This document shows positions 1 to 6,369 of a stretch of 12,639 nt of DNA, one piece after another. A model generated the notes under the pieces. That model was not told the DNA's origin. It did no database searches and was given only the letters and a program-made list of their open reading frames with translations. The stretch covers positions 1-12,639 of the forward strand of contig CALXSA010000039.1 of the NCBI GenBank assembly GCA_944390995.1, given 5' to 3'. Source of the DNA: an uncultured Clostridia bacterium (GTDB taxonomy: Bacteria > Bacillota_A > Clostridia > TANB77 > CAG-508). Each line of letters starts with the position of its first letter. Position 1 is the first letter of the stretch. Position numbers and translations under genes: made by a program.

Positions 1-20
1 TTTGAAAGGGGCTTGTGAAC

Positions 21-242
21 ATGAGTCCGAACCCGAAAAGAAATCGTAAGAAGGCAAATCAGTCGAAGTGGAACAAACCGGGTGTCAGGGAATTTGAACT
101 TCCCGCAGAGTTCGATACTACTCCTACAAGGATACCTTCGCGCGACCAGATTCAGAAGGGTTTTGAAGCCCAAAAGGCAAGTACGTCACGTAGGGGAGAT
201 GGCAAGAGCTCGCCGAGCTACACTAAGCATCTTCACAAGTGA
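21..242 (+). CDS. Small basic protein of unknown function
   Basis: A 73-aa ORF of unknown function. I chose the ATG at 21 because a GGGG-centred ribosome binding site (about 5-11) lies 9 bases upstream; a GTG at 15 is in frame but too close to that site. The N-terminus is Lys/Arg/Asn-rich (PNPKRNRKKANQSKWNK), the centre has FELPAEFDTTPTRIPSRDQI, and the tail is Ser/Lys/His-rich. No signal peptide, membrane segment or metal-binding motif is visible, and the composition suggests a soluble, partly disordered, nucleic-acid- or ribosome-associated protein, but that is only a guess. It uses more C/G-rich codons (ccg, cgc, cgt) than the genes to its right. It ends 18 bases before a perfect terminator hairpin, which supports it as the last gene of a transcript that begins left of the window. 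Confidence 0.6.
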   Translation: MSPNPKRNRKKANQSKWNKPGVREFELPAEFDTTPTRIPSRDQIQKGFEAQKASTSRRGDGKSSPSYTKHLHK

Positions 243-260
243 GATTTCCACAAGCACCTA

Positions 261-285
261 AAAGGAGAGCATTGCTCTCCTTTTT
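261..285 (+). terminator. Rho-independent terminator of the small basic gene
   Basis: A perfect 10-bp stem (261-270 with 274-283), loop ATT, ends in TTTTT. The 3' part, CCTTTTTA (279-286), is also the left copy of the target duplication of the adjoining inserted element. Confidence 0.85.
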
Positions 286-286
286 A
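279..286. repeat. Target-site duplication, left copy (CCTTTTTA)
   Basis: It is identical to 584-591 and abuts the terminal inverted repeat exactly. It is part of the upstream terminator, so the element inserted at the end of the terminator's T-tract. Confidence 0.8.
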
Positions 287-583
287 GTTACAGGATAATG
301 GTTGTTGTATGATTATTCTTAAAAAGCAAGGTATATGTATATTTTGAGATATTTTGAAGTACCGCGCAGCGACCAAACGAGCCATGAAGTGGCGAGTGCG
401 ATTTCGAGAAACCTAGCACATAATTTACTTAACTTTATTAAGGCTCTTTTTCAGCTGATGACTAGTACTAGAACTTATGACTATATTTATTTTGTGCTTA
501 GATGGTTTCGAGGGGTAAGGTACGAAAAATTCGAACCAATATACATATACCTTGCTTTCGTGTGCAAACCATTATCCTGTAAC
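287..583. mobile_element. MITE-like insertion, 297 bp, with 8-bp target duplication
   Basis: The ends are a perfect 17-bp inverted repeat (287-303, GTTACAGGATAATGGTT, against 567-583). A second perfect inverted block of 21 bp lies just inside (323-343 against 538-558). Further in, shorter matches (GTACC at 357-361 and GGTAC near 518; TTCGAGAAACC...AGCACA near 402-420 against TGTGCTTAGATGGTTTCGA near 493-512) make the whole element foldable into one long imperfect hairpin. It is flanked by an exact direct repeat, CCTTTTTA. No transposase is encoded: the only long ORF through it (335-592) reads across both repeat arms. I therefore call it a non-autonomous, MITE-type element. An 8-bp duplication fits several IS families (for example ISL3, IS6, IS66 and IS256 types), and I cannot say which supplies its transposase. 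Confidence 0.8.
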
Positions 584-591
584 CCTTTTTA
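584..591. repeat. Target-site duplication, right copy (CCTTTTTA)
   Basis: It follows the right terminal inverted repeat directly and matches the left copy at 279-286 in all 8 positions. Confidence 0.8.
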
Positions 592-611
592 AAATTTATT
601 TTCATTTTGTA

Positions 612-640
612 TTTACATTTTTAAAACTTATCGATATAAT
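612..640 (+). promoter_or_regulatory. SigA-type promoter of ppdK
   Basis: TTTACA (612-617), a 17-bp spacer and a perfect TATAAT (635-640). The predicted start is near 647, giving a leader of about 145 bases before the ppdK ATG. The promoter lies outside the inserted element, 21 bases from its target duplication. I recognise no riboswitch in the A/T-rich leader. Confidence 0.7.
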
Positions 641-790
641 TATTTAAGAAAAATTTACAAAAGTTGTATAAAATACAGTAAAATTGCAAAAGATACAATA
701 AAACAGGTATCAACACCAAAGTGTGAATTATGATTTAGTACAAGTTTATGCTTTAAAGTGTTTGTGCCTAAAAGAAAGGAACATGTAGAT

Positions 791-3412
791 ATGGAAAAAA
801 AGTATGTTTACTTATTTAGAGAGGGAAACGCTAATATGCGTGAGTTACTTGGTGGAAAGGGTGCAAATTTGGCAGAGATGACTAATTTAGGGCTTCCAAT
901 TCCACAAGGTTTTACAATTACTACTGAGGCATGCATTGAGTATTATGATAATGATGAGATGGTTTCTGATACTGTAAAAACTCAAGTTTTTAACAGTCTA
1001 AGGGAACTTGAGAATATGACAGGTAAGAAGTTTGGAAACCCAGAGAACCCGCTTCTTGTTTCGGTTCGTTCTGGTGCAAGGGCTTCAATGCCTGGTATGA
1101 TGGATACAATTTTAAATCTTGGCCTAAACTCTGAGGTTGTTGAGGCTATGGCTCAAAAGAATGAAAGGTTTGCATATGACAGTTACAGAAGATTTATTCA
1201 AATGTTTAGCGATGTTGTAATGGAAATACCAAAATCTTTATTTGAAGATGCAATCGATGAAATGAAGAATAAAAAGGGTGTGAAGCTAGATACAGAGCTT
1301 GATGCAAATGATTTAAAGGAATTAGTAAAAACTTTTAAAGGTATATACATGAAAGAACATGGCTCAGAATTTCCAAGCGACCCAGAGGAGCAATTGATTG
1401 AGGCTGTTACTGCTGTGTTTAGGTCTTGGAACAACCCTAGAGCCATAACTTACAGGAGGTTGAACGATATACCTAGTAGCTGGGGTACAGCGGTTAATGT
1501 TCAAGAAATGGTTTTTGGAAATATGGGAGATGACTGCGGTACAGGTGTTGCTTTTTCACGTAACCCAGCTACAGGAGAGAATAAAATATTTGGCGAGTAT
1601 TTGATGAATGCACAGGGGGAGGATGTTGTTGCTGGAATTCGTACTCCTCAACCAATTGAGACATTGCAAGAAACAGACATGGAGGCATACCAAGACTTTG
1701 TAATGTATGCTACTATGCTTGAAAAACATTATAAAGACATGCAAGACATGGAGTTTACTATAGAGAATGGAAAGTTATATTTCCTACAAACTAGAAACGG
1801 TAAAAGAACTGCAACGGCAGCACTTCAAATTGCTGTTGACATGGTTAATGAAGGAATGATAACAGAGAAAGAGGCGGTTTTGAGAGTTGAGCCAAACCAA
1901 CTAGACCAGTTATTGCATCCAAACTTTGACCAAGAAAAATTAAAAGCAGCGACACCAATTGCAAAAGGTTTGGCAGCGTCTCCAGGAGCTGCAACTGGAA
2001 AGGTTGTTTTTACTGCTGAAGAAGCTTTGGCAAAACACGAAGCGGGAGAAAAGGACTTGGTTTTAGTAAGACTTGAGACATCACCTGAAGACATAGATGG
2101 TATGCATGTGTGCCATGGAATTCTTACTGTTAGAGGTGGTATGACATCACATGCAGCGGTTGTAGCACGTGGTATGGGAACTTGCTGCGTTTCGGGATGC
2201 TCAGAAATTTCTGTAAATGAGGAAGAAAAGACATTTACTGTAGGAGGAAAAACATTTAACGAAGGAGATTGGATATCGCTTGATGGCTCTACAGGAAATG
2301 TATATGGAGAGAAAATAGATACAACTCCTGCAACAGTTTCAGGAAATTTTGCAAAATTCATGGAATGGGCAGATAGATACAGACAATTAGAAGTAAGGAC
2401 AAATGCAGATACTCCAAAAGATGCAAAGCAAGCATTTGAGTTTGGTGCACAAGGAATTGGCTTATGCAGAACAGAGCATATGTTCTTTGCGCCAGAAAGA
2501 ATTGCAGCTATAAGGGAAATGATTGTTTCAAAAACTCAAGAGCAAAGAGAGAAAGCATTAGACAAAATACTTCCAATGCAAAGAGGAGATTTCGAAGGCT
2601 TATTCAGAGAAATGAAGGGCTACCCAGTAATAATAAGATTGCTAGACCCACCTTTACATGAGTTTTTGCCTCATACAGACGAAGAAATAGCAGCTCTTGC
2701 AAAAGATATGAATATGTCATTTGAAGAACTAAAAGATATAGTTGTTGGTTTGCACGAGTTCAACCCTATGATGGGACACAGAGGTTGTAGACTTGATGTG
2801 ACATACCCAGAAATTGGCGTAATGCAAACTAAGGCAATTATAGGGGCTGCAATAAATGTAAAAAGAGAGGGAATGGACGTTAAGCCAGAAATAATGATAC
2901 CTCTAATTGGCGACTATAAAGAGATTGTGTACGTAAAACACATTATAACTTCAACAGCTGATGAGTTGTTAAAAGAAGAAAATATGGATATTAAATATAA
3001 AGTAGGAACTATGATAGAAATTCCAAGAGCAGCGCTTATTGCAGATAAAATTGCAAAAGAGGCAGAATTCTTCTCATTTGGTACAAACGACTTAACACAG
3101 ATGACATTTGGTTTTAGCCGTGATGATGCTGGAAAATTCTTAGGAGAGTACTATGCTAAAAACATTTATGACTTTGACCCATTTGCAAGAATTGATGAAG
3201 AAGGTGTTGGTAAGCTTGTAGAAATGGCTGTAAAACTTGGAAAGCAAACAAGACCAGACATTGAGCTTGGAATATGTGGAGAACATGGCGGAAACCCAGC
3301 TTCAGTTGAGTATTGTCACAGAATAGGATTAAATTATGTTTCTTGTTCACCATTTAGAGTTCCAATAGCACGTTTGGCAGCAGCACAAGCAGCAATTAAA
3401 TACCCTAGATAG
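791..3412 (+). CDS. ppdK: Pyruvate, phosphate dikinase
   Basis: An 873-aa cytoplasmic enzyme that interconverts ATP + Pi + pyruvate with AMP + PPi + phosphoenolpyruvate, in anaerobes often serving PPi-linked glycolysis. I start it at the ATG at 791: AAAGGA (775-780) is 10 bases upstream and the protein then opens MEKKYVYLF, as PPDKs usually do, at the usual clostridial length of about 874 aa. The ATP-grasp domain covers roughly residues 1-340 (LLGGKGANLAEM near the start). The swivelling phosphohistidine domain carries GGMTSHAAVVARGMG with catalytic His454 and, two residues before it, the Thr that PDRP-type regulators modify in plants and some bacteria. The C-terminal PEP/pyruvate barrel ends with GICGEHGG, whose Cys829 matches the known catalytic Cys. 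No break or missing residue was seen. It has its own promoter and terminator, so it appears to be a single-gene transcript. Confidence 0.97.
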   Translation: MEKKYVYLFREGNANMRELLGGKGANLAEMTNLGLPIPQGFTITTEACIEYYDNDEMVSDTVKTQVFNSLRELENMTGKKFGNPENPLLVSVRSGARASMPGMMDTILNLGLNSEVVEAMAQKNERFAYDSYRRFIQMFSDVVMEIPKSLFEDAIDEMKNKKGVKLDTELDANDLKELVKTFKGIYMKEHGSEFPSDPEEQLIEAVTAVFRSWNNPRAITYRRLNDIPSSWGTAVNVQEMVFGNMGDDCGTGVAFSRNPATGENKIFGEYLMNAQGEDVVAGIRTPQPIETLQETDMEAYQDFVMYATMLEKHYKDMQDMEFTIENGKLYFLQTRNGKRTATAALQIAVDMVNEGMITEKEAVLRVEPNQLDQLLHPNFDQEKLKAATPIAKGLAASPGAATGKVVFTAEEALAKHEAGEKDLVLVRLETSPEDIDGMHVCHGILTVRGGMTSHAAVVARGMGTCCVSGCSEISVNEEEKTFTVGGKTFNEGDWISLDGSTGNVYGEKIDTTPATVSGNFAKFMEWADRYRQLEVRTNADTPKDAKQAFEFGAQGIGLCRTEHMFFAPERIAAIREMIVSKTQEQREKALDKILPMQRGDFEGLFREMKGYPVIIRLLDPPLHEFLPHTDEEIAALAKDMNMSFEELKDIVVGLHEFNPMMGHRGCRLDVTYPEIGVMQTKAIIGAAINVKREGMDVKPEIMIPLIGDYKEIVYVKHIITSTADELLKEENMDIKYKVGTMIEIPRAALIADKIAKEAEFFSFGTNDLTQMTFGFSRDDAGKFLGEYYAKNIYDFDPFARIDEEGVGKLVEMAVKLGKQTRPDIELGICGEHGGNPASVEYCHRIGLNYVSCSPFRVPIARLAAAQAAIKYPR

Positions 3413-3422
3413 GGCCGGGAAC

Positions 3423-3456
3423 AAAAAACAGGTCGCAATTTGCGACCTGTTTTTTT
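3423..3456 (+). terminator. Rho-independent terminator of ppdK
   Basis: The core is a perfect stem CAGGTCGCA (3429-3437) / TGCGACCTG (3441-3449) with loop ATT, extended by A-run/T-run pairing and ending in T7. It starts about 10 bases after the ppdK stop codon. Confidence 0.92.
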
Positions 3457-3562
3457 GCATGCAACTTTTTAAATCATAAAAATTTAATTGGAAAATTTTA
3501 ATTTGTTAAAAACATAAAATTCATAAATAAAAAAACAAAAATGAGAAACAATAGATTATGAG

Positions 3563-3701
3563 AATAGTTTTTTGTCGCAATTTTAATAATAAAGTCCGCT
3601 CCATCTTGCTGGTACACATATTTTGTCCGCTCCATGTTTTCGCGTAAAAAATATGTGTCCCGTGTGGAGCTACTACAACTATAAATTATAAAAAAACTAT
3701 T
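3563..3701 (+). promoter_or_regulatory. Structured leader region with nested inverted repeats and a direct repeat
   Basis: The 269 bases between the ppdK terminator and the next gene are not plain spacer. Three nested inverted pairs lie here: AATAGTTTTTT 3563-3573 / AAAAAACTATT 3691-3701; GCTCCA 3598-3603 / TGGAGC 3665-3670; ACACATATTTT 3614-3624 / AAAATATGTGT 3648-3658. GTCCGCTCCAT occurs twice (3594-3604 and 3625-3635), 31 bp apart, about three helical turns. This could be a structured 5' leader RNA, a protein-binding array or a small inserted element. It matches no riboswitch class that I recognise. I found no convincing promoter in 3457-3562. Confidence 0.5.
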
Positions 3702-3725
3702 AAAATTAAAATAGGAGGTTTATTT

Positions 3726-4856
3726 ATGAAAAAAACAGTTAAAATTATGCTTATTTTAACATTTACTTTGCTTGCTTTACTTTGCATTCCAAGCTTTAGT
3801 AATGCGGCAGCAACAGAAACGGCTACAGATGAAAGTACTTTAAAAAGTGCAATTGAAAATGTAGATGATGGGGGAACAGTAGAAATTCAAAATAATATAA
3901 CAGTTACTGGTCCTATTGTAGTTCAAAAGAAGCTTACAATTGACGGAAATGGTTATACTATTTCTGGTTCAACAGATTGGACATCAACATCAGGAAATCA
4001 AACAATGTTTACAGCGCAGCTTGGCGCAGGACATCTTACATTAAAAGATATTGACTTAAATAATGGTCCAAAATATGGTGTACAAGCTTATGATGGTGCT
4101 ACAGTTATATTAAATAATGTGTCTATTACAGGTTTCCGTTATGGTGGAGTGCTTGTAAATGGTGGTAATGTAGAGGTAATTGACTTACATTTAGGTACTA
4201 ATGGTACAGGTGCTAATAATGGTATAGAGATTGACAAGGGTGCAGCTGCTACAAATAACCCTACACTTACAATGAATGGTACTCTAACATCTGACTCTAC
4301 GGAAAATGTGGTTCGTCCAGCTACCAATGGAAATCTTACTGAGTTTACAGTAACAAACACTGAAAATACAGTGAATAAAGTTGTTATTGCAGGTGACAGG
4401 GTAGTTTTAACAGATGAAAACGATAGAGTCATTTCAGAGGCTGAAATACCTGAGAGTGTAACTTCTAACACAAATGAAGCTAAGAAAGTAATTGTTACTC
4501 TAATGATTGGTGGAGAAGCTGCAAAGCAAATTACAGTTGATGAAGGTGCAAAAGTAACAGCAGAACAGTTAAAAGCTGATGTTACAATAGAGGAAGGATA
4601 TGAGATAGAAGGGTTCTATACAGAACAAGAATATAAGAATAAATTTGATTTCAACACAGAATTAAAAGCAGATACAACAATTTATGCTAGAATTGCAGAA
4701 ATAAAAGCAGAAGAACCTGAAAAGCCAGTAGAGCCAGCTCCAGAACCTGAAAAAGACGATGAGCCAAAAACAGGTGTGGAGAGCTACTTGGGTGTTGCGG
4801 TTATGGCAATTGCGGTTTCAGTAGCAGGCTTATACTTTGTAAGAAGAACAGCTTAG
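3726..4856 (+). CDS. Secreted beta-helix surface protein with EPKTG sorting signal
   Basis: A 376-aa cell-wall protein; start ATG with AGGAGG (3713-3718) 7 bases upstream. Residues 1-28 form a signal peptide (Lys-rich start, hydrophobic core, cleavage near SNA-A). Residues about 35-215 look like a right-handed parallel beta-helix of the pectate-lyase fold: repeated short strands such as GGTVEIQNNITV, KKLTIDGNGYTIS and GHLTLKDIDLNNG. No catalytic set was identified, so binding or adhesion is as likely as an enzyme. Residues about 255-324 resemble an InlB B-repeat (TVDEGAKVTAEQL, GYEIEGFYTE, FDFNTELKADTTIYARI). A Pro/Glu spacer leads to EPKTG (346-350), a hydrophobic segment and the tail RRTA. 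EPKTG departs from LPXTG but fits the PXTG-type signals known for some clostridial class B sortases, and a class B sortase gene follows directly. Cys20 in the signal peptide does not form a proper lipobox. Confidence 0.82.
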   Translation: MKKTVKIMLILTFTLLALLCIPSFSNAAATETATDESTLKSAIENVDDGGTVEIQNNITVTGPIVVQKKLTIDGNGYTISGSTDWTSTSGNQTMFTAQLGAGHLTLKDIDLNNGPKYGVQAYDGATVILNNVSITGFRYGGVLVNGGNVEVIDLHLGTNGTGANNGIEIDKGAAATNNPTLTMNGTLTSDSTENVVRPATNGNLTEFTVTNTENTVNKVVIAGDRVVLTDENDRVISEAEIPESVTSNTNEAKKVIVTLMIGGEAAKQITVDEGAKVTAEQLKADVTIEEGYEIEGFYTEQEYKNKFDFNTELKADTTIYARIAEIKAEEPEKPVEPAPEPEKDDEPKTGVESYLGVAVMAIAVSVAGLYFVRRTA

Positions 4857-4869
4857 TTTAAATATCTGA

Positions 4870-4898
4870 GAAAGAATAGGTGTTAGACCTATTCTTTC
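4870..4898 (+). terminator. Hairpin, possible weak terminator after the EPKTG gene
   Basis: A perfect 12-bp stem GAAAGAATAGGT (4870-4881) / ACCTATTCTTTC (4887-4898) with loop GTTAG. There is no T-tract after it, so it may attenuate or protect the 3' end rather than stop transcription into the sortase gene. Confidence 0.5.
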
Positions 4899-4917
4899 GT
4901 ACATATCAAAATTGACT

Positions 4918-5004
4918 AAATTATATAGTTGTTCACGGCGTATATTATGAAAATAGGTCACAAGAATATTTTCATAATATACACTGTGACGAACTCTATA
5001 GAAT
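4918..5004 (+). promoter_or_regulatory. Long hairpin just upstream of the class B sortase
   Basis: The perfect 16-bp stem is 4940-4955 (GTATATTATGAAAATA) against 4967-4982 with an 11-base loop. Outer, imperfect pairing (GTTC 4931-4934 / GAAC 4991-4994, and AATT-N-TATAG / CTATA-GAATT further out) extends it to about 35 bp per arm. It ends 7 bases before the sortase ribosome binding site, so in the mRNA it could control stability or translation. It could equally be a very small inserted palindromic element. Confidence 0.5.
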
Positions 5005-5024
5005 TGTATGAAAGGAGAAAAAAA

Positions 5025-5876
5025 TTGCGAGCAAAACAAATAATACGCATGTTACTTTACACAACCTTCATATTAGTTATATTTTTTTCGGCAAAGTACA
5101 TTGTCAACTCATACATGGTAAATCAAGAGGCTGCTGATGAGAGAGAATTATTAAATGATATAGAGCTGGAAAATGCGGTGGCTGGATATTCTAATAATGA
5201 CGTGGAGCAAAACAGTACGGCAGAAGAAACCGAAGCAGAAAAGAAAGCCTCAAAAGAAAAAGAGACAAGGGAAAGAATGCTAAAAGTAAAAAAATTACAG
5301 GAGCAAAACGAGGATATTGTTGGATGGCTTGAAATAGAGGGGACGAGCGTAAGTTATCCTGTATTACAAGGAGATGACAATGTGTTTTATTTAACACATA
5401 ATTACAAAAAGGAGGAGACAGAAAAAGGTTCTATTTTCTTAAATGCAGATTATGACTGGGATATATCAAGCAACAATTTAATAATATATGGGCACAACCT
5501 AGTTAATGGGCAAATGTTTAAGGAGTTATTGAAATATTCGAAAGAGGAATTTTATAAGGAGCATCCGGTTATCCGCTTCACAACAGAAAAAAAAGACATG
5601 AATTTTGAAGTTATGTCGGCCTTTAAGTCAAAGGTATTTTATGAGAATGAACAAGATGTTTTCAGATATTACGAGTTTATGAATTCAAAAAGTAAGAAAG
5701 AATATAAAAATTTTGTGAAAAACGCAAAAAAAGCCTCAATATATGATACTGGAGTAACAGCGGAATATGGAGACCAATTAATTACTTTAATTACATGCTC
5801 ATATCACACTGATGATGGTAGATTTGTTTTAATTGCAAGAGAGAAAGATTTTGGAATGGTTAATACTGAAAAGTAA
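5025..5876 (+). CDS. srtB: Class B sortase
   Basis: A 283-aa membrane-bound cysteine transpeptidase that cleaves a sorting motif at the outer membrane face and joins the substrate to peptidoglycan. The start is TTG at 5025: AAAGGAG (5011-5017) lies 7 bases upstream, and a longer reading from 4929 would run through the leader hairpin. Residues about 8-30 form the N-terminal membrane anchor. A long Glu/Lys-rich, probably helical or coiled stretch (about 35-95) leads to the catalytic domain (EDIVGWLEIEGTSVSYPVLQ). The catalytic residues are visible: His157 in YGHNL, Cys258 in TLITCSYHT and Arg266 in DGRFVLIARE. The TLITCSYHT context and the NLIIYGHNL motif are of class B type. Its likely substrate is the upstream EPKTG protein; this pairing is inferred from gene order and motif type. 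Confidence 0.9.
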   Translation: MRAKQIIRMLLYTTFILVIFFSAKYIVNSYMVNQEAADERELLNDIELENAVAGYSNNDVEQNSTAEETEAEKKASKEKETRERMLKVKKLQEQNEDIVGWLEIEGTSVSYPVLQGDDNVFYLTHNYKKEETEKGSIFLNADYDWDISSNNLIIYGHNLVNGQMFKELLKYSKEEFYKEHPVIRFTTEKKDMNFEVMSAFKSKVFYENEQDVFRYYEFMNSKSKKEYKNFVKNAKKASIYDTGVTAEYGDQLITLITCSYHTDDGRFVLIAREKDFGMVNTEK

Positions 5877-5881
5877 AATTT

Positions 5882-5915
5882 AGATAGGATATATTTTCTG
5901 ACTTATATCCTATCT
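5882..5915. terminator. Shared hairpin between convergent genes
   Basis: A perfect 12-bp stem, AGATAGGATATA (5882-5893) / TATATCCTATCT (5904-5915), loop of 10. It lies 5 bases after the sortase stop and overlaps the stop codon of the convergent regulator, so it probably serves both transcripts. Its T-tracts are poor. Confidence 0.55.
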
Positions 5916-6125
5916 TCGATATGGTTTTGTTTCATTGGTTATTCCTAATATATAATCTACAGACACATTATAGTACTTGGCAAGTTCTATTAAAATTTTT
6001 GTGGGCACATCGTTTTCACCAGTCTCATATTTTGAATAGCCTGTCTGAGACATGTTTAATATTTTTGATATTTGGGCTTGAGTTAAGTCCTTATCTTCTC
6101 TTAATTCTCTTAGCCTTCTATACAT
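5910..6125 (-). CDS. XRE-family transcriptional repressor, small
   Basis: A 71-aa protein that is almost wholly a Cro/CI-type helix-turn-helix domain: RRLRELREDKDLTQAQISKIL, then the recognition region NMSQTGYSKYETGENDVP, and the closing helix ILIELAKYYNVSVDYILG. No second domain for ligand sensing or oligomerisation is present. AGGAGG on the minus strand (6131-6136) is 5 bases before the ATG. It converges on the class B sortase and diverges from the sortase/cohesin/dockerin cluster. The intergenic region holds three palindromes of the type such proteins bind, placed on the promoter of that cluster. I infer that it represses the cluster and perhaps itself; no strong promoter for this gene could be picked out in 6140-6260. 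Confidence 0.88.
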   Translation of the reverse strand: MYRRLRELREDKDLTQAQISKILNMSQTGYSKYETGENDVPTKILIELAKYYNVSVDYILGITNETKPYRR

Positions 6126-6264
6126 ATTAACCTCCTATTAAGTTTAAATTGTAAAAAATTATTAATAAATTAGAATAATAAAGATAAATGAAAGAACTAT
6201 GAACAATGTGTATTTTTCAACGAAAAATGACATTATATAAAAGTCTTTTACAATAATTTTAAAA

Positions 6265-6281
6265 TAATCTGTTTCAGGTTA
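6265..6281. promoter_or_regulatory. Operator 1 for the XRE repressor (predicted)
   Basis: The 17-bp imperfect palindrome TAATCTGTTTCAGGTTA, half-sites TAATCT and AGGTTA. It lies immediately upstream of and touches the -35 box (6282-6287). Confidence 0.7.
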
Positions 6282-6310
6282 TTGACATTTAACCTGAAAT
6301 AGATTAAAAT
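6282..6310 (+). promoter_or_regulatory. SigA-type promoter of the sortase/cohesin/dockerin cluster
   Basis: A perfect TTGACA (6282-6287), a 17-bp spacer and TAAAAT (6305-6310), with a start predicted near 6317. Operator 2 occupies the spacer and reaches into the -10 box, and operator 3 covers the first transcribed bases, a layout that argues for repression. Confidence 0.75.
6290..6306. promoter_or_regulatory. Operator 2 for the XRE repressor (predicted)
   Basis: The palindrome TAACCTGAAATAGATTA, 17 bp, inside the promoter spacer and overlapping the -10 box by two bases. It is close to the reverse complement of operator 1, as expected for near-palindromes. Confidence 0.72.
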
Positions 6311-6319
6311 AATTTTGGC

Positions 6320-6336
6320 TAACCTAAAACAGGTTA
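6320..6336. promoter_or_regulatory. Operator 3 for the XRE repressor (predicted)
   Basis: The palindrome TAACCTAAAACAGGTTA, 17 bp, with perfect half-sites TAACCT / AGGTTA. Its centre is 30 bp from that of operator 2, which is 25 bp from that of operator 1. Confidence 0.72.
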
Positions 6337-6351
6337 AAGAAGGAGGTGAAA

Positions 6352-6369
6352 TTGTTTATTAAGTTATGA
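6352..6369 (+). CDS. Possible 5-residue leader peptide (MFIKL)
   Basis: The strong site AGGAGGTG (6341-6348) is 5 bases from a TTG that opens TTG TTT ATT AAG TTA TGA. Its stop overlaps the ATG of the sortase gene (ATGA). The sortase ATG itself is 19 bases from AGGAGG, too far for normal use. Translational coupling through this mini-ORF is one explanation. The other is that the true sortase start is this TTG and the reading frame has been damaged here too. Confidence 0.35.
   Translation: MFIKL

Noticed and set aside
335..592. 85-aa ORF on the plus strand upstream of ppdK
   Set aside because: It runs through both inverted-repeat arms and into the target duplication of the inserted element, has no ribosome binding site, and its sequence is what the hairpin arms happen to spell.
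758..790. Upstream GTG start for ppdK adding 11 residues
   Set aside because: The good binding site AAAGGA lies inside that extension and points to the ATG at 791, which gives the family-typical N-terminus.
1825..2361. 178-aa minus-strand ORF inside ppdK
   Set aside because: It lies fully opposite the conserved phosphohistidine domain of ppdK and shows no features of its own.
3770..3790. Lipoprotein signal (Cys20) in the beta-helix protein
   Set aside because: The residues before Cys are ALL, which does not fit a lipobox, and a standard cleavage site follows at SNA-A together with a C-terminal sorting signal.
4929..5024. Longer class B sortase starting at 4929
   Set aside because: The extra 32 residues come from the leader hairpin; the TTG at 5025 has a well-spaced AAAGGAG and gives a normal N-terminal membrane anchor.
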